Below, in pieces: positions 1 to 8,696 of a stretch of 20,846 nt of DNA. Numbering within the stretch: the stretch's first letter is position 1; each line of letters begins with the position of its first letter. Position numbers and translations under genes: made by a program. The stretch is from Methylothermaceae bacterium (GTDB lineage Bacteria; Pseudomonadota; Gammaproteobacteria; Methylococcales; Methylothermaceae). The DNA lies in the NCBI GenBank assembly GCA_027024125.1, contig JALVSV010000040.1, positions 1 to 20,846 on the forward strand. The letters run 5' to 3'. The notes beneath the pieces were generated by a model. The model had not been told where the DNA came from, ran no database searches, and saw only the letters and a program-made list of their open reading frames with translations.

Positions 1-1
1 G

Positions 2-940
2 CCAGTGAATCGGTCTGTGACAATGGGGGCAATATCTTTCGGCTTGCTTTCTCCTCAGCAGACTCTGCTCCTCATCCAGCAGCAACCTCGCCTCGTCCTC
101 TTCCAGACCCAGCTCTTCACGGGTGGATTTGAGAACCTCGAATTCTTCCCTGGAGATCACCCCATCGGCAAGAGCTGCCCGGAGCTTGAGGCGGTATTTC
201 TCACGCCTGTTTTGCAGTTCGGTGGAAAAACCAGACGCCAGAATCCCGGCCGGCATCGCCGCCATCCCGACACCTGCGATGGTGATCAGTACCCCAAAGG
301 CCTTCCCCCACACAGTCACTGGCACCACATCACCGTAACCGACCGTGGTAAGCGTCACCGTGGCCCACCAGATGGCTTTGGGGATACTGCCAAAAGCCTG
401 GGGCTGGGCTTCGTGCTCCATTAAATAAATCCCGCTGGCTGCAAAGATGATAATGATCGCCATGACGAAGATGGCCGAAACAAAAGCCGAAGATTCCCGC
501 CTGATGACGGTGATCAACAGATCCAGGGCATCGGAATACCGGGTCAGCTTGAAGATTCGGATGAGCCGCAACACCCGCAGGAAACGGGTATCGATGTTGA
601 TGAACATGGTCAGATAGAAGGGCAGGAAAGCAAAAAGATCCACCAGCGCCATTGGGGTCACCATATAACGGAGCCTTCCTTTCAAAGGATGCCGGTAACA
701 GGGATTCTCCACACAGCACCAGACCCGCAGACCATATTCGACGGAAAAGCAGAAAACCGACAGCAATTCGAACCCCTCGAACCACACTTGATAATTTTGG
801 TACAGCCCTTTGACCGACCCCAATACCACCGCGAAGACATTGAGCAGGATCAGGGACATGATGGAAATATCCACTGTTTTGCTCGCAAGACTGGGGTAGC
901 GATGATCGAGAAGCTGATAGAGAAGATGTCTCAGAGACAT
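2..940 (-). CDS. Voltage-gated potassium channel, Kv-like (3' end beyond window)
   Basis: Six-helix voltage-gated ion channel of the inner membrane. Read on the minus strand from the ATG at 940, it stays open for 313 codons to the window edge, so the C-terminus is missing. Seen directly: an S1 helix near residues 25-42; an S4 voltage sensor near 119-134 with arginine or lysine about every third position (RFLRVLRLIRIFKLTR); the K+ selectivity filter TVGYGD at 199-204 with the pore-helix WWATVTLT before it; and S6 near 213-237. After S6 comes a charged, probably coiled-coil tail (about 240-300), then a CPHCHRPIH stretch at 304-312 that resembles half of a zinc ribbon. The family is the bacterial Kv-type ion transporter group (Pfam Ion_trans). 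The gene diverges from apbC across 74 bp. Selectivity for K+ is firm; gating is inferred. Confidence 0.9.
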   Translation of the reverse strand, partial: MSLRHLLYQLLDHRYPSLASKTVDISIMSLILLNVFAVVLGSVKGLYQNYQVWFEGFELLSVFCFSVEYGLRVWCCVENPCYRHPLKGRLRYMVTPMALVDLFAFLPFYLTMFINIDTRFLRVLRLIRIFKLTRYSDALDLLITVIRRESSAFVSAIFVMAIIIIFAASGIYLMEHEAQPQAFGSIPKAIWWATVTLTTVGYGDVVPVTVWGKAFGVLITIAGVGMAAMPAGILASGFSTELQNRREKYRLKLRAALADGVISREEFEVLKSTREELGLEEDEARLLLDEEQSLLRRKQAERYCPHCHRPIHW

Positions 941-1014
941 ATTGGGTCCGATGGTGAGTCATACAGGGGGGTCGTGTAGAATAATAGCCAGTAATCCGCA
1001 TTTCAGGAACACAG

Positions 1015-2106
1015 ATGACCCAACTTTCCCACGAAACGGTCGAGACTGCGATCAGGGCGCATGTCGATCCCCATTACGAAACCGACCTTGTCAGTGCCGG
1101 CTGCATCGAGACAATAGACATTGAAGGCAATAAGATCACCCTGGCCATCAACCTGGGTTATCCAGCCAAGCGCCTGGCGCCCCAGATGACTCTCGAACTG
1201 ACGGAACGGCTGCGCCGTCTGCCGGGAGTCGAGTCCGTCGAAGTCCAGGTCAACTGGCACGTCGTGTCCCATGCGGTGCAGCATGGCCAAAAACCGCTCC
1301 CCGGAGTCAGGAACATTATCGCCGTGGCGTCCGGTAAGGGGGGCGTGGGCAAATCCACCGTCACCGCCAACCTGGCCCTCGCATTGGCCCTCGAGGGGGC
1401 CAAAGTGGGTGTACTCGATGCCGATGTCTACGGACCCAGTATCCCCCGCATGTTGGGCGTTGGCGGACAGCCCGAGACCCACGACGGCAAGACCATCGAA
1501 CCCCTGCATGCCTATGGGCTGGCAGTCATGTCCATCGGTTTCCTGGTGGACGAGGATACCCCGATGATCTGGCGAGGCCCCATGGCTACCAGCGCTTTGC
1601 AACAGTTGCTCCAACAGACACACTGGGGGGACCTTGACTATCTGCTGGTCGACCTGCCTCCGGGCACCGGCGACATCCATCTGACCCTGACCCAACAGAT
1701 TCCCGTGACAGGTGCTGTGATCGTCACCACCCCCCAGGACATTGCGCTTCTTGATGCCATGAAGGGACTGAAGATGTTCGAGAAGGTCAAGGTGCCGGTA
1801 CTGGGTATCATCGAAAACATGAGCCTGCACCGCTGCAGCCAGTGTGGCCACGAGGAACCGGTTTTCGGCCACGGGGGTGGTCAAAGGATGGCACAGAAAT
1901 ATCAGATTCCGCTGCTGGGCCAGCTTCCCCTGGATATCTCCATCCGGGAAAATGCTGACAGCGGTCATCCTACCGTGGTGGCCGATTCCACCAGCCCCAT
2001 TGCTGACAAATTCAGGCAGATTGCTTTGGCTACCGCCGCCCGGCTGGCACTCAGACCGAAGGACCGGGCCGGCCGATTCCCCAAAATCGTGGTGGAGAAC
2101 GACTGA
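1015..2106 (+). CDS. apbC: Iron-sulfur cluster carrier ATPase ApbC/Mrp
   Basis: Cytosolic P-loop ATPase of the Mrp/NBP35 family, which carries and delivers Fe-S clusters to apoproteins. The 363-residue product has an N-terminal MIP18/DUF59-like domain (about 5-80), then a deviant Walker A motif GKGGVGKS at 107-114, the switch motifs DADVYGPS and DLPPGTGD, and a C-terminal CSQC motif (Cys274 and Cys277) that would bridge the cluster in the dimer. The length matches bacterial ApbC with the N-terminal extension. The ATG at 1015 follows an AGGA at normal distance. It is the first gene of a four-gene same-strand cluster, and dcd starts 1 nt after its stop codon. The apbC-dcd neighbourhood is common in gammaproteobacteria. 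Confidence 0.96.
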   Translation: MTQLSHETVETAIRAHVDPHYETDLVSAGCIETIDIEGNKITLAINLGYPAKRLAPQMTLELTERLRRLPGVESVEVQVNWHVVSHAVQHGQKPLPGVRNIIAVASGKGGVGKSTVTANLALALALEGAKVGVLDADVYGPSIPRMLGVGGQPETHDGKTIEPLHAYGLAVMSIGFLVDEDTPMIWRGPMATSALQQLLQQTHWGDLDYLLVDLPPGTGDIHLTLTQQIPVTGAVIVTTPQDIALLDAMKGLKMFEKVKVPVLGIIENMSLHRCSQCGHEEPVFGHGGGQRMAQKYQIPLLGQLPLDISIRENADSGHPTVVADSTSPIADKFRQIALATAARLALRPKDRAGRFPKIVVEND

Positions 2107-2107
2107 G

Positions 2108-2674
2108 ATGGCGATCAAATCCGACCAATGGATTCGCCGTATGGCTCGACAATATGGCTTGATCGAACCGTTCGAATCCAACCAGATCTCCGAACTCGAT
2201 GGAGAAAGGGTGATATCATTCGGCACCTCGAGCTATGGTTACGACGTGCGTTGCGCCGACGAATTCAAGGTGTTCACCAACCTCAATTCGGTCATCGTCG
2301 ATCCAAAGAATTTCGATGCCGACAGTTTCGTCGACGTCAAATCCGATGTCTGCATCATCCCCCCCAATTCCTTTGCCTTGGCAAGGACGGTGGAATATTT
2401 CCGCATTCCCAGGGACATCCTGACGATCTGTATGGGAAAATCGACCTATGCCAGATGCGGCATCATTGTCAACGTCACCCCGCTGGAACCGGAATGGGAA
2501 GGTCACGTCACTCTGGAATTTTCCAACACTACCCCCTTACCCGCCAAGATCTATGCCCACGAAGGTGTGGCCCAAGTCCTTTTTCTGGGAGCTGACGAAG
2601 TCTGTGAGACTTCCTACCGGGACCGCGGTGGCAAATACCAGGGGCAGACAGGTGTCACCCTGCCCAAAGCATAA
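2108..2674 (+). CDS. dcd: dCTP deaminase
   Basis: Deaminates dCTP to dUTP, supplying dUMP for thymidylate synthesis. The 188-residue protein has the usual length. Seen: the SSYGYDVRC motif near 41-49; GKSTYAR at 110-116, equivalent to the phosphate-binding GRSSLAR of E. coli Dcd; and [15 protein letters not shown] with the probable catalytic Glu137 in the LEF triplet. The reading frame is open further upstream, into apbC, but the homologous N-terminus ([13 protein letters not shown]) starts at the ATG at 2108, 1 nt after the apbC stop. This indicates translational coupling. The sequence belongs to the proteobacterial type with an intact C-terminal GGKYQGQ segment, which closes over the nucleotide. 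Confidence 0.96.
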   Translation: MAIKSDQWIRRMARQYGLIEPFESNQISELDGERVISFGTSSYGYDVRCADEFKVFTNLNSVIVDPKNFDADSFVDVKSDVCIIPPNSFALARTVEYFRIPRDILTICMGKSTYARCGIIVNVTPLEPEWEGHVTLEFSNTTPLPAKIYAHEGVAQVLFLGADEVCETSYRDRGGKYQGQTGVTLPKA

Positions 2675-2692
2675 CCACAAGGAGATCTCCCA

Positions 2693-3529
2693 GTGAACAA
2701 ACGCCCCGTCAACACCATTCTGATCACCGGCTGTTCCAGCGGCATCGGCTACGTGACTGCCAAGGGACTCAGGGAACGTGGTTATCGGGTATTTGCTTCG
2801 GCCCGCAAGCCCGAGGACGTGGAAAGGCTCAGGAAGGAAGGCTTCGAGACCGTGCAGCTGGATCTGGATGACAGTGAAAGCATCGAACAAGCCGTGAATC
2901 AGGTACTGCAATGGACCGGCGGCACCCTGGACGCCCTGTTCAACAACGGTGCCTGGGGGCAGGTGGGAGCAGTGGAGGATCTCACCCGGGAGGTGCTGAA
3001 ATCCCAGTTCGAAACCAATTTTTTTGGTACCCACGAACTGACCAACCTGATTCTGCCGGTGATGCGAAAGCAGGGGCATGGCCGAATTCTCTACAACAGC
3101 TCGGTACTGGGATTCATCGCTCTGCCCTATCGTGGCGCCTACAATGCCAGCAAATTCGCCCTGGAAGGTCTGGTGGACACCTTGCGACTGGAATTACACG
3201 GCACCGGTATCCATCCAGTGCTGATCGAACCCGGCCCCATTCTGACCAGGTTTCGCGAGAACGCCTACAAAAAGTTCAAGCAAAACATCGACGCCGAACA
3301 TAGTCCCCACAGCGAGGTCTATCAAAGGATGGAACAGAAACTGGCTACGGAAGGACCGGCGGTACCCTTTACCCTACCGCCTGAAGCGGTACTGCAGAAA
3401 GTGATCTACGCTTTGGAAAGACCGCGTCCCAAAATTCGCTATTATGTGACCGTGCCTACTTATTTGTTCGCCTTCTTCAAAAGAGTGCTGCCCTTCCGCA
3501 TACTCGACTGGATTCAACGCAAAGTATGA
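2693..3529 (+). CDS. Short-chain dehydrogenase/reductase (SDR)
   Basis: NAD(P)-dependent oxidoreductase of the classical SDR family, 278 residues, cytosolic or membrane-peripheral. Seen: the cofactor-binding TGCSSGIG at 13-20; the acidic DLDD after the third strand; NNGA (a variant of NNAG) near 85-88; the catalytic Ser in YNSSVLG; and the YxxxK pair Tyr150/Lys154 in YNASK. The start is a GTG at 2693, supported by AAGGAG about 10 nt upstream. The C-terminus is basic and hydrophobic (YLFAFFKRVLPFRILDW), which may dock to the membrane. The gene overlaps the next one by 4 nt (ATGA), so the two are coupled. The substrate cannot be read from the sequence; similar SDRs act on sterols, lipids or acyl carriers. 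Confidence 0.88.
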   Translation: MNKRPVNTILITGCSSGIGYVTAKGLRERGYRVFASARKPEDVERLRKEGFETVQLDLDDSESIEQAVNQVLQWTGGTLDALFNNGAWGQVGAVEDLTREVLKSQFETNFFGTHELTNLILPVMRKQGHGRILYNSSVLGFIALPYRGAYNASKFALEGLVDTLRLELHGTGIHPVLIEPGPILTRFRENAYKKFKQNIDAEHSPHSEVYQRMEQKLATEGPAVPFTLPPEAVLQKVIYALERPRPKIRYYVTVPTYLFAFFKRVLPFRILDWIQRKV

Positions 3530-5076
3530 ATACGCCTCCTTCCCATATCGAAATCATGGATACCACCCTGCGAGATGGCGAGCAGACTCAAGGGGTCTCC
3601 TTCTCACCCGACGAAAAAATCAACCTCGCCCGTGCCCTGTTGGAAAAACTCAAGGTGGACCGAATCGAGGTTGCTTCTGCCAGGGTTTCCAACCGGGAGA
3701 AGGAAGCAGTGACGAAAATCAACCAGTGGGCCGCCTCTGAGGGACTGCTCGAGCATGTGGAGGTGCTGGGGTTCGTGGACCATACCCTGAGCGTGGATTG
3801 GATCCTGGATACCGGAGGAAAAACCATCAACCTGCTGACCAAGGGTAGCGAAAAACACTGCCGCACCCAACTGCGCAAGACCATGGAGGAACATGCCAGC
3901 GATATCCTTCGCACTGTTGACTACGCCCGTGAGATGGGACTGAACGTCAACGTCTATCTGGAGGACTGGTCCAACGGCTATCAAGACAGCCCTGACTACG
4001 TGTTCGCACTGATGGACCGGCTCAAGGACAGCGGTATCCAGCGTTTCATGCTCCCCGATACCCTGGGAGTGATGACACCCGAGGAAGTCCAATCCAGCAT
4101 CAAGGACATGTGTCACCGTTATCCCGGTCTGCATTTTGATTTCCATCCCCATAATGACTATGGCTTGGGCACTGCCAATGTCATGTATGCCGTCAAGGGT
4201 GGTGCCAAAGGTGTCCATTGCACTGTCAATTGCCTGGGAGAGCGGGCCGGCAACGCCTCCCTGGCTGAAGTCGTCGTGGTGCTCAAAGACAAATTGGGTG
4301 CCGATCTCAAGGTGGACGAATCCCAACTGGTCCGTATCAGTGACATGGTGGAACGCTTCTCCGGCAAGCGGGTGGCCGCCAATGCCCCTATCGTCGGAGC
4401 CGATGTGTTCACCCAGACCGCTGGTATCCATGCCGATGGAGACCACAAGGGCGGACTGTATGAAAGCAGGCTGCGCCCGGAACGTTTTGGCCGGGTCCGG
4501 AGCTACGCCCTGGGCAAGATGAGCGGCAAGGCTTCATTGCTCAAGAACCTCGAGCGACTGGGGATCGAACTGACCTCGGAACAGCAGCGCAAGGTGCTGG
4601 CGCGGATCGTGGAACTGGGGGACTCCAAACAGATCATCACCACAGACGATCTACCCTTTATCATTGCCGATGTCCTGGAAAGCGAGAGCTATCAACACAT
4701 CAAACTGATGGACTGCGTCATCACCAGCGGACTGGATCTGGAATCTACTGCCAGCATCAGGGTCGAGGTCGATGGTGAGATCCATAACGCAGCCGGAGCG
4801 GGCAACGGTGGCTTCGATGCTTTCATAGACGCCATCAACCAGATCCTGGCCCGCTACGACTATACCCTGCCACCCCTGATGGATTACGAGGTCCGCATCC
4901 CCAAGGGAGGGCACACCAGCGCCCTGACCGAGTGCGTGATCACCTGGGACTGTGGCGACAAGACCTGTACCACCCGCGGGGTACATGTGAATCAGGTCTT
5001 CGCTTCCGTGGGGGCCACCATGAAGATGATCAACATCGGTCTGGAGGAACAGCACAAAGCTGGAAATCCCGACTAG
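3526..5076 (+). CDS. 2-isopropylmalate/citramalate synthase-like enzyme (LeuA2 type)
   Basis: DRE-TIM metallolyase of the LeuA/CimA/homocitrate synthase family, which condenses acetyl-CoA with a 2-oxoacid. Seen: DTTLRDGEQ at 12-20, which provides the metal-binding Asp and catalytic Arg; HPHND at about 207-211, the metal-binding histidines; NCLGERAGNASL; the linker TAGIHADG; and a C-terminal region (about 375-500) that looks like the LeuA allosteric domain. The length of 516 residues fits an IPMS or citramalate synthase with that domain. Its ATG overlaps the SDR stop. The substrate is uncertain: the GIHADG linker is not the GIHQDG of canonical LeuA, so it may make citramalate (isoleucine route) or another homologated acid. 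Confidence 0.85.
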   Translation: MNTPPSHIEIMDTTLRDGEQTQGVSFSPDEKINLARALLEKLKVDRIEVASARVSNREKEAVTKINQWAASEGLLEHVEVLGFVDHTLSVDWILDTGGKTINLLTKGSEKHCRTQLRKTMEEHASDILRTVDYAREMGLNVNVYLEDWSNGYQDSPDYVFALMDRLKDSGIQRFMLPDTLGVMTPEEVQSSIKDMCHRYPGLHFDFHPHNDYGLGTANVMYAVKGGAKGVHCTVNCLGERAGNASLAEVVVVLKDKLGADLKVDESQLVRISDMVERFSGKRVAANAPIVGADVFTQTAGIHADGDHKGGLYESRLRPERFGRVRSYALGKMSGKASLLKNLERLGIELTSEQQRKVLARIVELGDSKQIITTDDLPFIIADVLESESYQHIKLMDCVITSGLDLESTASIRVEVDGEIHNAAGAGNGGFDAFIDAINQILARYDYTLPPLMDYEVRIPKGGHTSALTECVITWDCGDKTCTTRGVHVNQVFASVGATMKMINIGLEEQHKAGNPD

Positions 5077-5184
5077 AACGGGTATTTATCACCCCGCACG
5101 GCTACCGTTTTTCACTTGGCTACCGTTCCCACATCCGCTCCAACAAGAAGTGAGACAACAGGTTCCGGTGTCAAAATATAAGAT

Positions 5185-5880
5185 CTACTGTTCCCTTTCT
5201 AACCAACGGTAGACAATCCCCGCCAAAATTGCGCCCAGGATAGGTGCCAGCCAGAAAAGCCACAATTGAGACAAGGCCCATCCCCCTTGAAATACCGCAA
5301 CGCCTGTACTTCTTGCCGGATTTACCGATGTATTTGTCACAGGAATACTGATCAGATGAATCAGAGTGAGACCCAGCCCAATGGCTATCGGCGCAAGCCC
5401 TGGAGGTGCCCTTCTGTCTGTTGCACCCAGGATGATTGTCAGAAACATGAACGTCATGACGATTTCAGTGACCAATCCTGCAACCATACTATAGCCACCA
5501 GGAGAGTGTTCCCCATAACCATTGGCCGCAAAACCTGCAGTCACATCGAATCCTGCTTGTCCAGAAGCGATGATATACAAGACGGCCGCTCCAGCGACAC
5601 CACCTGCCACCTGTGCCGCTATATATGGCCCGAGTTCAATCAACGGGAACCTTCCCCCTGACCACAGACCAAATGAAACGGCGGGATTCAGATGGCAACC
5701 CGATATATGGCCAATTGCAAACGCCATGGTCAATACAGTGAGGCCGAAAGCAAGGGCCACACCCAAAAAGCCAATCCCAACCTCTGGGAATTTGGCCGCC
5801 AGAACAGCGCTACCACATCCCCCAAGTACCAACCAAAAAGTACCGATAAATTCCGCTGCCAATTTTCTTGTCAATGTCAT
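5185..5880 (-). CDS. aqpZ: Aquaporin Z-type water channel
   Basis: MIP-family inner-membrane channel. From the ATG at 5880 the protein is 231 residues, the same as E. coli AqpZ. That start has an AAAGGGGGG ribosome site just upstream and begins [18 protein letters not shown], the normal first helix. The frame stays open to 5955, but the added residues look non-homologous. Six hydrophobic helices are visible, with the two NPA half-helices HLNPA (about 65-67) and SVNPAR (about 187-190). The aromatic/arginine filter residues line up with AqpZ (Phe45, His175, Thr184, Arg190), which indicates water rather than glycerol selectivity. It is convergent with the synthase gene across about 108 bp and divergent from glgC. 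Confidence 0.93.
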   Translation of the reverse strand: MTLTRKLAAEFIGTFWLVLGGCGSAVLAAKFPEVGIGFLGVALAFGLTVLTMAFAIGHISGCHLNPAVSFGLWSGGRFPLIELGPYIAAQVAGGVAGAAVLYIIASGQAGFDVTAGFAANGYGEHSPGGYSMVAGLVTEIVMTFMFLTIILGATDRRAPPGLAPIAIGLGLTLIHLISIPVTNTSVNPARSTGVAVFQGGWALSQLWLFWLAPILGAILAGIVYRWLEREQ

Positions 5881-5973
5881 GCCTGCCCCCCTTTGTAACG
5901 CATCGCATCGTTGTTTACCCCTTGTAAATTCCACCAGGGTACTTCGCATGGTCAAGGAAAAAACAAAGCCAGG

Positions 5974-6137
5974 GAGGGCTCCGTCATCTATTCATGCCGG
6001 GGCAGGTGGCCTGCTTCGAAAAACGCCATGAATACTTCCCTGTAGGCTCCACGCCGGCCTCCCTGCCGGCGAGGCTTTCGAAGCAGACCACCTGCCCCTT
6101 CATTCAATCCACTACATGTTTAAATAACGTGGTCCTG
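5974..6137 (-). mobile_element. Miniature inverted-repeat element, short form (copy 1)
   Basis: A 164-bp internally deleted copy of the dispersed element. The subterminal inverted repeats are 23 nt each, at 5999-6021 and 6076-6098, and pair with one mismatch. Between them remains one GC-rich hairpin (GCCGGC arms); about 103 bp holding the other hairpins is missing compared with the 267-bp form. The outer ends match the family (GAGGGCTCCGTCATC on the left, CGTGGTCCTG on the right). The copy is flanked by an imperfect 10-bp direct repeat, CAAAGCCAGG at 5964-5973 and CAAAGCTAGG at 6138-6147 (9 of 10), read as a target-site duplication. It has no coding capacity. Strand is given relative to copy 3. 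Confidence 0.85.
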
Positions 6138-6264
6138 CAAAGCTAGGCTTCTTCATTGCAAAAACGAAGCAAGCTGTGAATATACAAGGCAGTCAAGCCA
6201 TAACAACAGAATCCACGGAATTCTTCAAGCAGTCCGGCATTGCAATCTTGACCAATTCTTTTCT

Positions 6265-6429
6265 AAGGGCTGTGTCATCGTAGACTCGCCAAGGATAGAT
6301 CAAAGAGACATGGGGTCTGATTCGAAAGCCACACCGGCAGATAAGCCAGTATGGCGCCTGCAGGAAGGTATCAACGGTGTGTTTCGAGGCAGACCGCGTG
6401 CCTCGACCTCGATGGATGACGATGCCCTG
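6265..6429 (+). mobile_element. Degenerate copy of the miniature element (copy 4)
   Basis: An old, diverged short-form copy. It aligns end to end with copy 1 in reverse orientation: left end AAGGGCTGTGTCATC, then TCTGATTCGAAAGCC in place of the inner arm, CCTGCAGGAAGGTATCAACGG matching the deletion junction region, GTTTCGAGGCAGACC as the second arm, and GATGACGATGCCCTG as the right end. It carries the same internal deletion as copy 1. The possible flanking duplication (AATTCTTTTCT at 6254-6264 against AATTCTATTTT at 6432-6442) is weak. The arms no longer pair well, so it is probably immobile. Confidence 0.65.
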
Positions 6430-6562
6430 GTAATTCTATTTTTTTGCCCAAATCCACAGGATAGGTATAGGATGGATTTACAGCCCGATGCCAGAGGGCA
6501 GGAGAGAGACAATGCAACACATAGAAACGATCCATCATCGTACCTGTCATGATGACCCAGGA

Positions 6563-6589
6563 TTGACGTTGGAGTTTGGAGTGTATAAG
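6563..6589 (+). promoter_or_regulatory. Possible sigma-70 promoter for glgC
   Basis: TTGACG at 6563-6568 and TATAAG at 6584-6589 with a 15-nt spacer, a little short for sigma-70, about 100 nt before the glgC start. This rests on motif resemblance only. Confidence 0.3.
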
Positions 6590-6694
6590 GCGGGGGTCAA
6601 TCCCTGTTCACAGCGAAAATATTGTTTCCGCCATTAGCCATATCATCCAAACACTGGATGAACCCATGATAGCAGGACTTGATCCTGTCTCCGC

Positions 6695-7915
6695 ATGAGA
6701 AAAGAGACGTTGACAATCATCCTGGCAGGCGGTGTCGGCTCAAGGTTGAAACCACTGACCAAAGAGCGGACCAAACCGGCTGTCCCTTTTGGCGCCAAAT
6801 TCCGCATCATCGATTTCACCCTCTCCAATTGCCTGCACTCTGGCCTGAGGCGTGTTCTGGTATTGACCCAGTACAAGTCACTGTCATTGCAGAACCATCT
6901 CCGTGATGCCTGGTCCATCTTCAATCCTGAACTCGGAGAATATATCACGCCGGTCCCCCCGCAAATGCGTACCGGAAATCATTGGTACTGGGGGACCGCC
7001 GATGCAGTGTATCAAAACCTGTATCTGCTCAAACGAAGTGGAGCGCGATGGGTACTGATTTTGTCAGGAGATCATATCTATCGCATGGATTATGCCGCCC
7101 TTTTGAACATTCATAGGGAAAAAGCCGCCGACCTGACTGTGGCAAGCATGGCTGTCCCTTTGCAGGAGGCAAAAGCTTTTGGTGTGCTGTCGGTCGATGC
7201 TGAAAGAAGAATCGTGGCGTTCGAGGAAAAGCCGCAGCACCCGAAACCCTTACCCGACAATCCCGATCAGGCATTGGTCTCCATGGGGATATACGTCTTC
7301 TCCCTCAAGAAGCTGATCCTGGCTCTGGAAACAGATGCCAGCAATCCACACTCCTCCCATGATTTCGGCAAAGATATCATTCCCCATTTGATCGACAACC
7401 AATCCGTCTTCGCCTATCTGTTTGGTACCAGCCTGGGGAGAGTGACACCAGACCGTTACTGGCGCGATGTGGGGACGATAGACAGTTACTATGAGGCCAA
7501 TATGGATCTGCTGAAACCCATGCCCCCCCTCAACCTATATCAGTCAAACTGGCCGATCAGGAGCCATTCCACACAGAATCCCCCATTGCGTGCAACCTCT
7601 GGTGGCTCCGGCAATGAAGGTGTCTTCATCAATTCACTGGCTGCCGGGGGCGTCATCATTTCAGGCGGCAAAGTGGTGCACTCGATTTTATTTGCCAATG
7701 TATTCATTGACGATGGCGCCAATGTCGAAAATACCATTTTGTTTGAGGGAACCAAGGTAGGCACAAAAGCCCGGCTTCGAAACTGTATCGTCGACAAGGA
7801 TGTCATCATTCCCCCAGAAGAAACCATTGGCTACGATCTTGAAAAAGATACCAACCGCTTCAAGATTTCTGCAAAAGGGATCGTAGTGGTACCCAAAAAC
7901 TATCAGTTTGCCTAA
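6695..7915 (+). CDS. glgC: Glucose-1-phosphate adenylyltransferase
   Basis: Makes ADP-glucose from glucose-1-phosphate and ATP, the committed step of glycogen synthesis. The 406-residue protein shows the nucleotidyltransferase signature ILAGGVGSRLKPLT near 9-22 followed by RTKPAVPFGAKFRIIDF; SGDHIYRMDY, where the Asp binds metal; FEEKP, the glucose-1-phosphate site; and a C-terminal left-handed beta-helix half (about 300-400, with repeats such as GGKVVHSILFANVFIDDGANVEN, written here only to position 330). It is slightly shorter than E. coli GlgC (431). An in-frame stop lies just upstream, so the ATG at 6695 is the first possible start; it lacks a clear ribosome site. The gene stands alone: no other glycogen gene is in view. 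Confidence 0.93.
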   Translation: MRKETLTIILAGGVGSRLKPLTKERTKPAVPFGAKFRIIDFTLSNCLHSGLRRVLVLTQYKSLSLQNHLRDAWSIFNPELGEYITPVPPQMRTGNHWYWGTADAVYQNLYLLKRSGARWVLILSGDHIYRMDYAALLNIHREKAADLTVASMAVPLQEAKAFGVLSVDAERRIVAFEEKPQHPKPLPDNPDQALVSMGIYVFSLKKLILALETDASNPHSSHDFGKDIIPHLIDNQSVFAYLFGTSLGRVTPDRYWRDVGTIDSYYEANMDLLKPMPPLNLYQSNWPIRSHSTQNPPLRATSGGSGNEGVFINSLAAGGVIISGGKVVHSILFANVFIDDGANVENTILFEGTKVGTKARLRNCIVDKDVIIPPEETIGYDLEKDTNRFKISAKGIVVVPKNYQFA

Positions 7916-7990
7916 TCCCTAACTGCATAGCCAAACCAGCGAGGGCTCCTCCCGGAAGACAGCAACACAATTCAATTGCTTACAGTCTGT

Positions 7991-8617
7991 CTATCTGATC
8001 GCACCCCGCTCCCGCAAGAAAGCTGTCACAGCCTCGGCAAAAAGCCGGTAACCCTCTCCGTTGGGATGGATGGGATCTGATTTGAGTTCGCGCTCCGACA
8101 GAATGTCGGCCATGACACCATCGAGATAGGGCACATCAAGCTCCTGCGCCAGCTCCTCGTAAAGTTCGGCGCTCGACAGCATCAAGCCTGGAGCGGGCAC
8201 GCCCACCAGCAGCACCTCGGCACCGCTTGCGCGGATCTGCCTGATCATTCGACGTAGATTTTCCCTGGTCTCCTTAGGTGGGTAACGACGCAGAAAATCA
8301 TTGCCCCCTTCCATCAGGATCACCAGTGCAGGCTGGTATTCCTCCAGTTCCATTGGAAGGCGCTGCACCCCTTTTTTGGTAGTCTCTCCCGGTATGCCGG
8401 CATTGATGACCTCTCTTCCAATCAATTCCTCGAGCACCCTGGGGTAACTGGTTTTAGCATTTGTTCCGGTCCCATAGGTCAGACTATCGCCAAAGGCCAG
8501 AACCACAGCATCCGCTGGTAGCGGTGACAACTCTACCGCCTTCTCGCAGCCGCTGACTCCATAAAACAGCGCACCTATCCACAACAAGGATAGCCAAGTC
8601 GAGTTTCTGTTCGCCAT
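7991..8617 (-). CDS. GDSL-type esterase/lipase, lipoprotein (TesA-like)
   Basis: SGNH-fold hydrolase predicted to be a lipid-anchored periplasmic esterase, thioesterase or lysophospholipase. Seen: block I FGDSLTYGTG with the nucleophile Ser; block II NAGIPGETT with the oxyanion Gly; block III GGNDFL with Asn; and block V SDPIHPNGEGY with the Asp-His pair. From the ATG at 8617 the protein has 208 residues and starts with a short signal peptide ending in a lipobox, GVSGC (Cys24). The frame stays open to 8710, but those extra codons reach into a mobile repeat and would spoil the signal peptide, so I prefer 8617. Its ribosome site is poor. The substrate is unknown. Confidence 0.87.
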   Translation of the reverse strand: MANRNSTWLSLLWIGALFYGVSGCEKAVELSPLPADAVVLAFGDSLTYGTGTNAKTSYPRVLEELIGREVINAGIPGETTKKGVQRLPMELEEYQPALVILMEGGNDFLRRYPPKETRENLRRMIRQIRASGAEVLLVGVPAPGLMLSSAELYEELAQELDVPYLDGVMADILSERELKSDPIHPNGEGYRLFAEAVTAFLRERGAIR

Positions 8618-8696
8618 CAAAGACTCTGTCAATCGCCAGATCACTTTGCAAGCATAGACAATCGCCACCATGAAGGCCAGATTGCGTGTATTCCCA

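Larger units (their letters stand above)
5881..6694. other. Gene-poor spacer between aqpZ and glgC
   Basis: About 800 bp between divergent genes. It holds one clear and one degraded copy of the dispersed miniature element (listed separately) and a possible promoter for glgC. The open frames here run through the repeat or are short and lack a ribosome site, so I call no gene. The parts outside the repeats (6148-6264, 6430-6560) show nothing I recognise. Confidence 0.6.

Noticed and set aside
330..1001. Long minus-strand frame over the channel gene
   Set aside because: It overlaps the channel gene in another frame; only the frame starting at 940 shows helices, the voltage sensor and TVGYGD.
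1003..2226. 407-codon minus-strand frame opposite apbC
   Set aside because: It is antisense to a firmly identified gene and has no recognised motif; this is a common artefact in GC-rich codon usage.
6193..6320. Minus-strand open stretch that looks protein-like (IYPWRVYDD and ELVKIAMPD pieces)
   Set aside because: It crosses the left end of degenerate element copy 4, has no start with a ribosome site and is only about 42 codons long; chance is more likely than a remnant gene.
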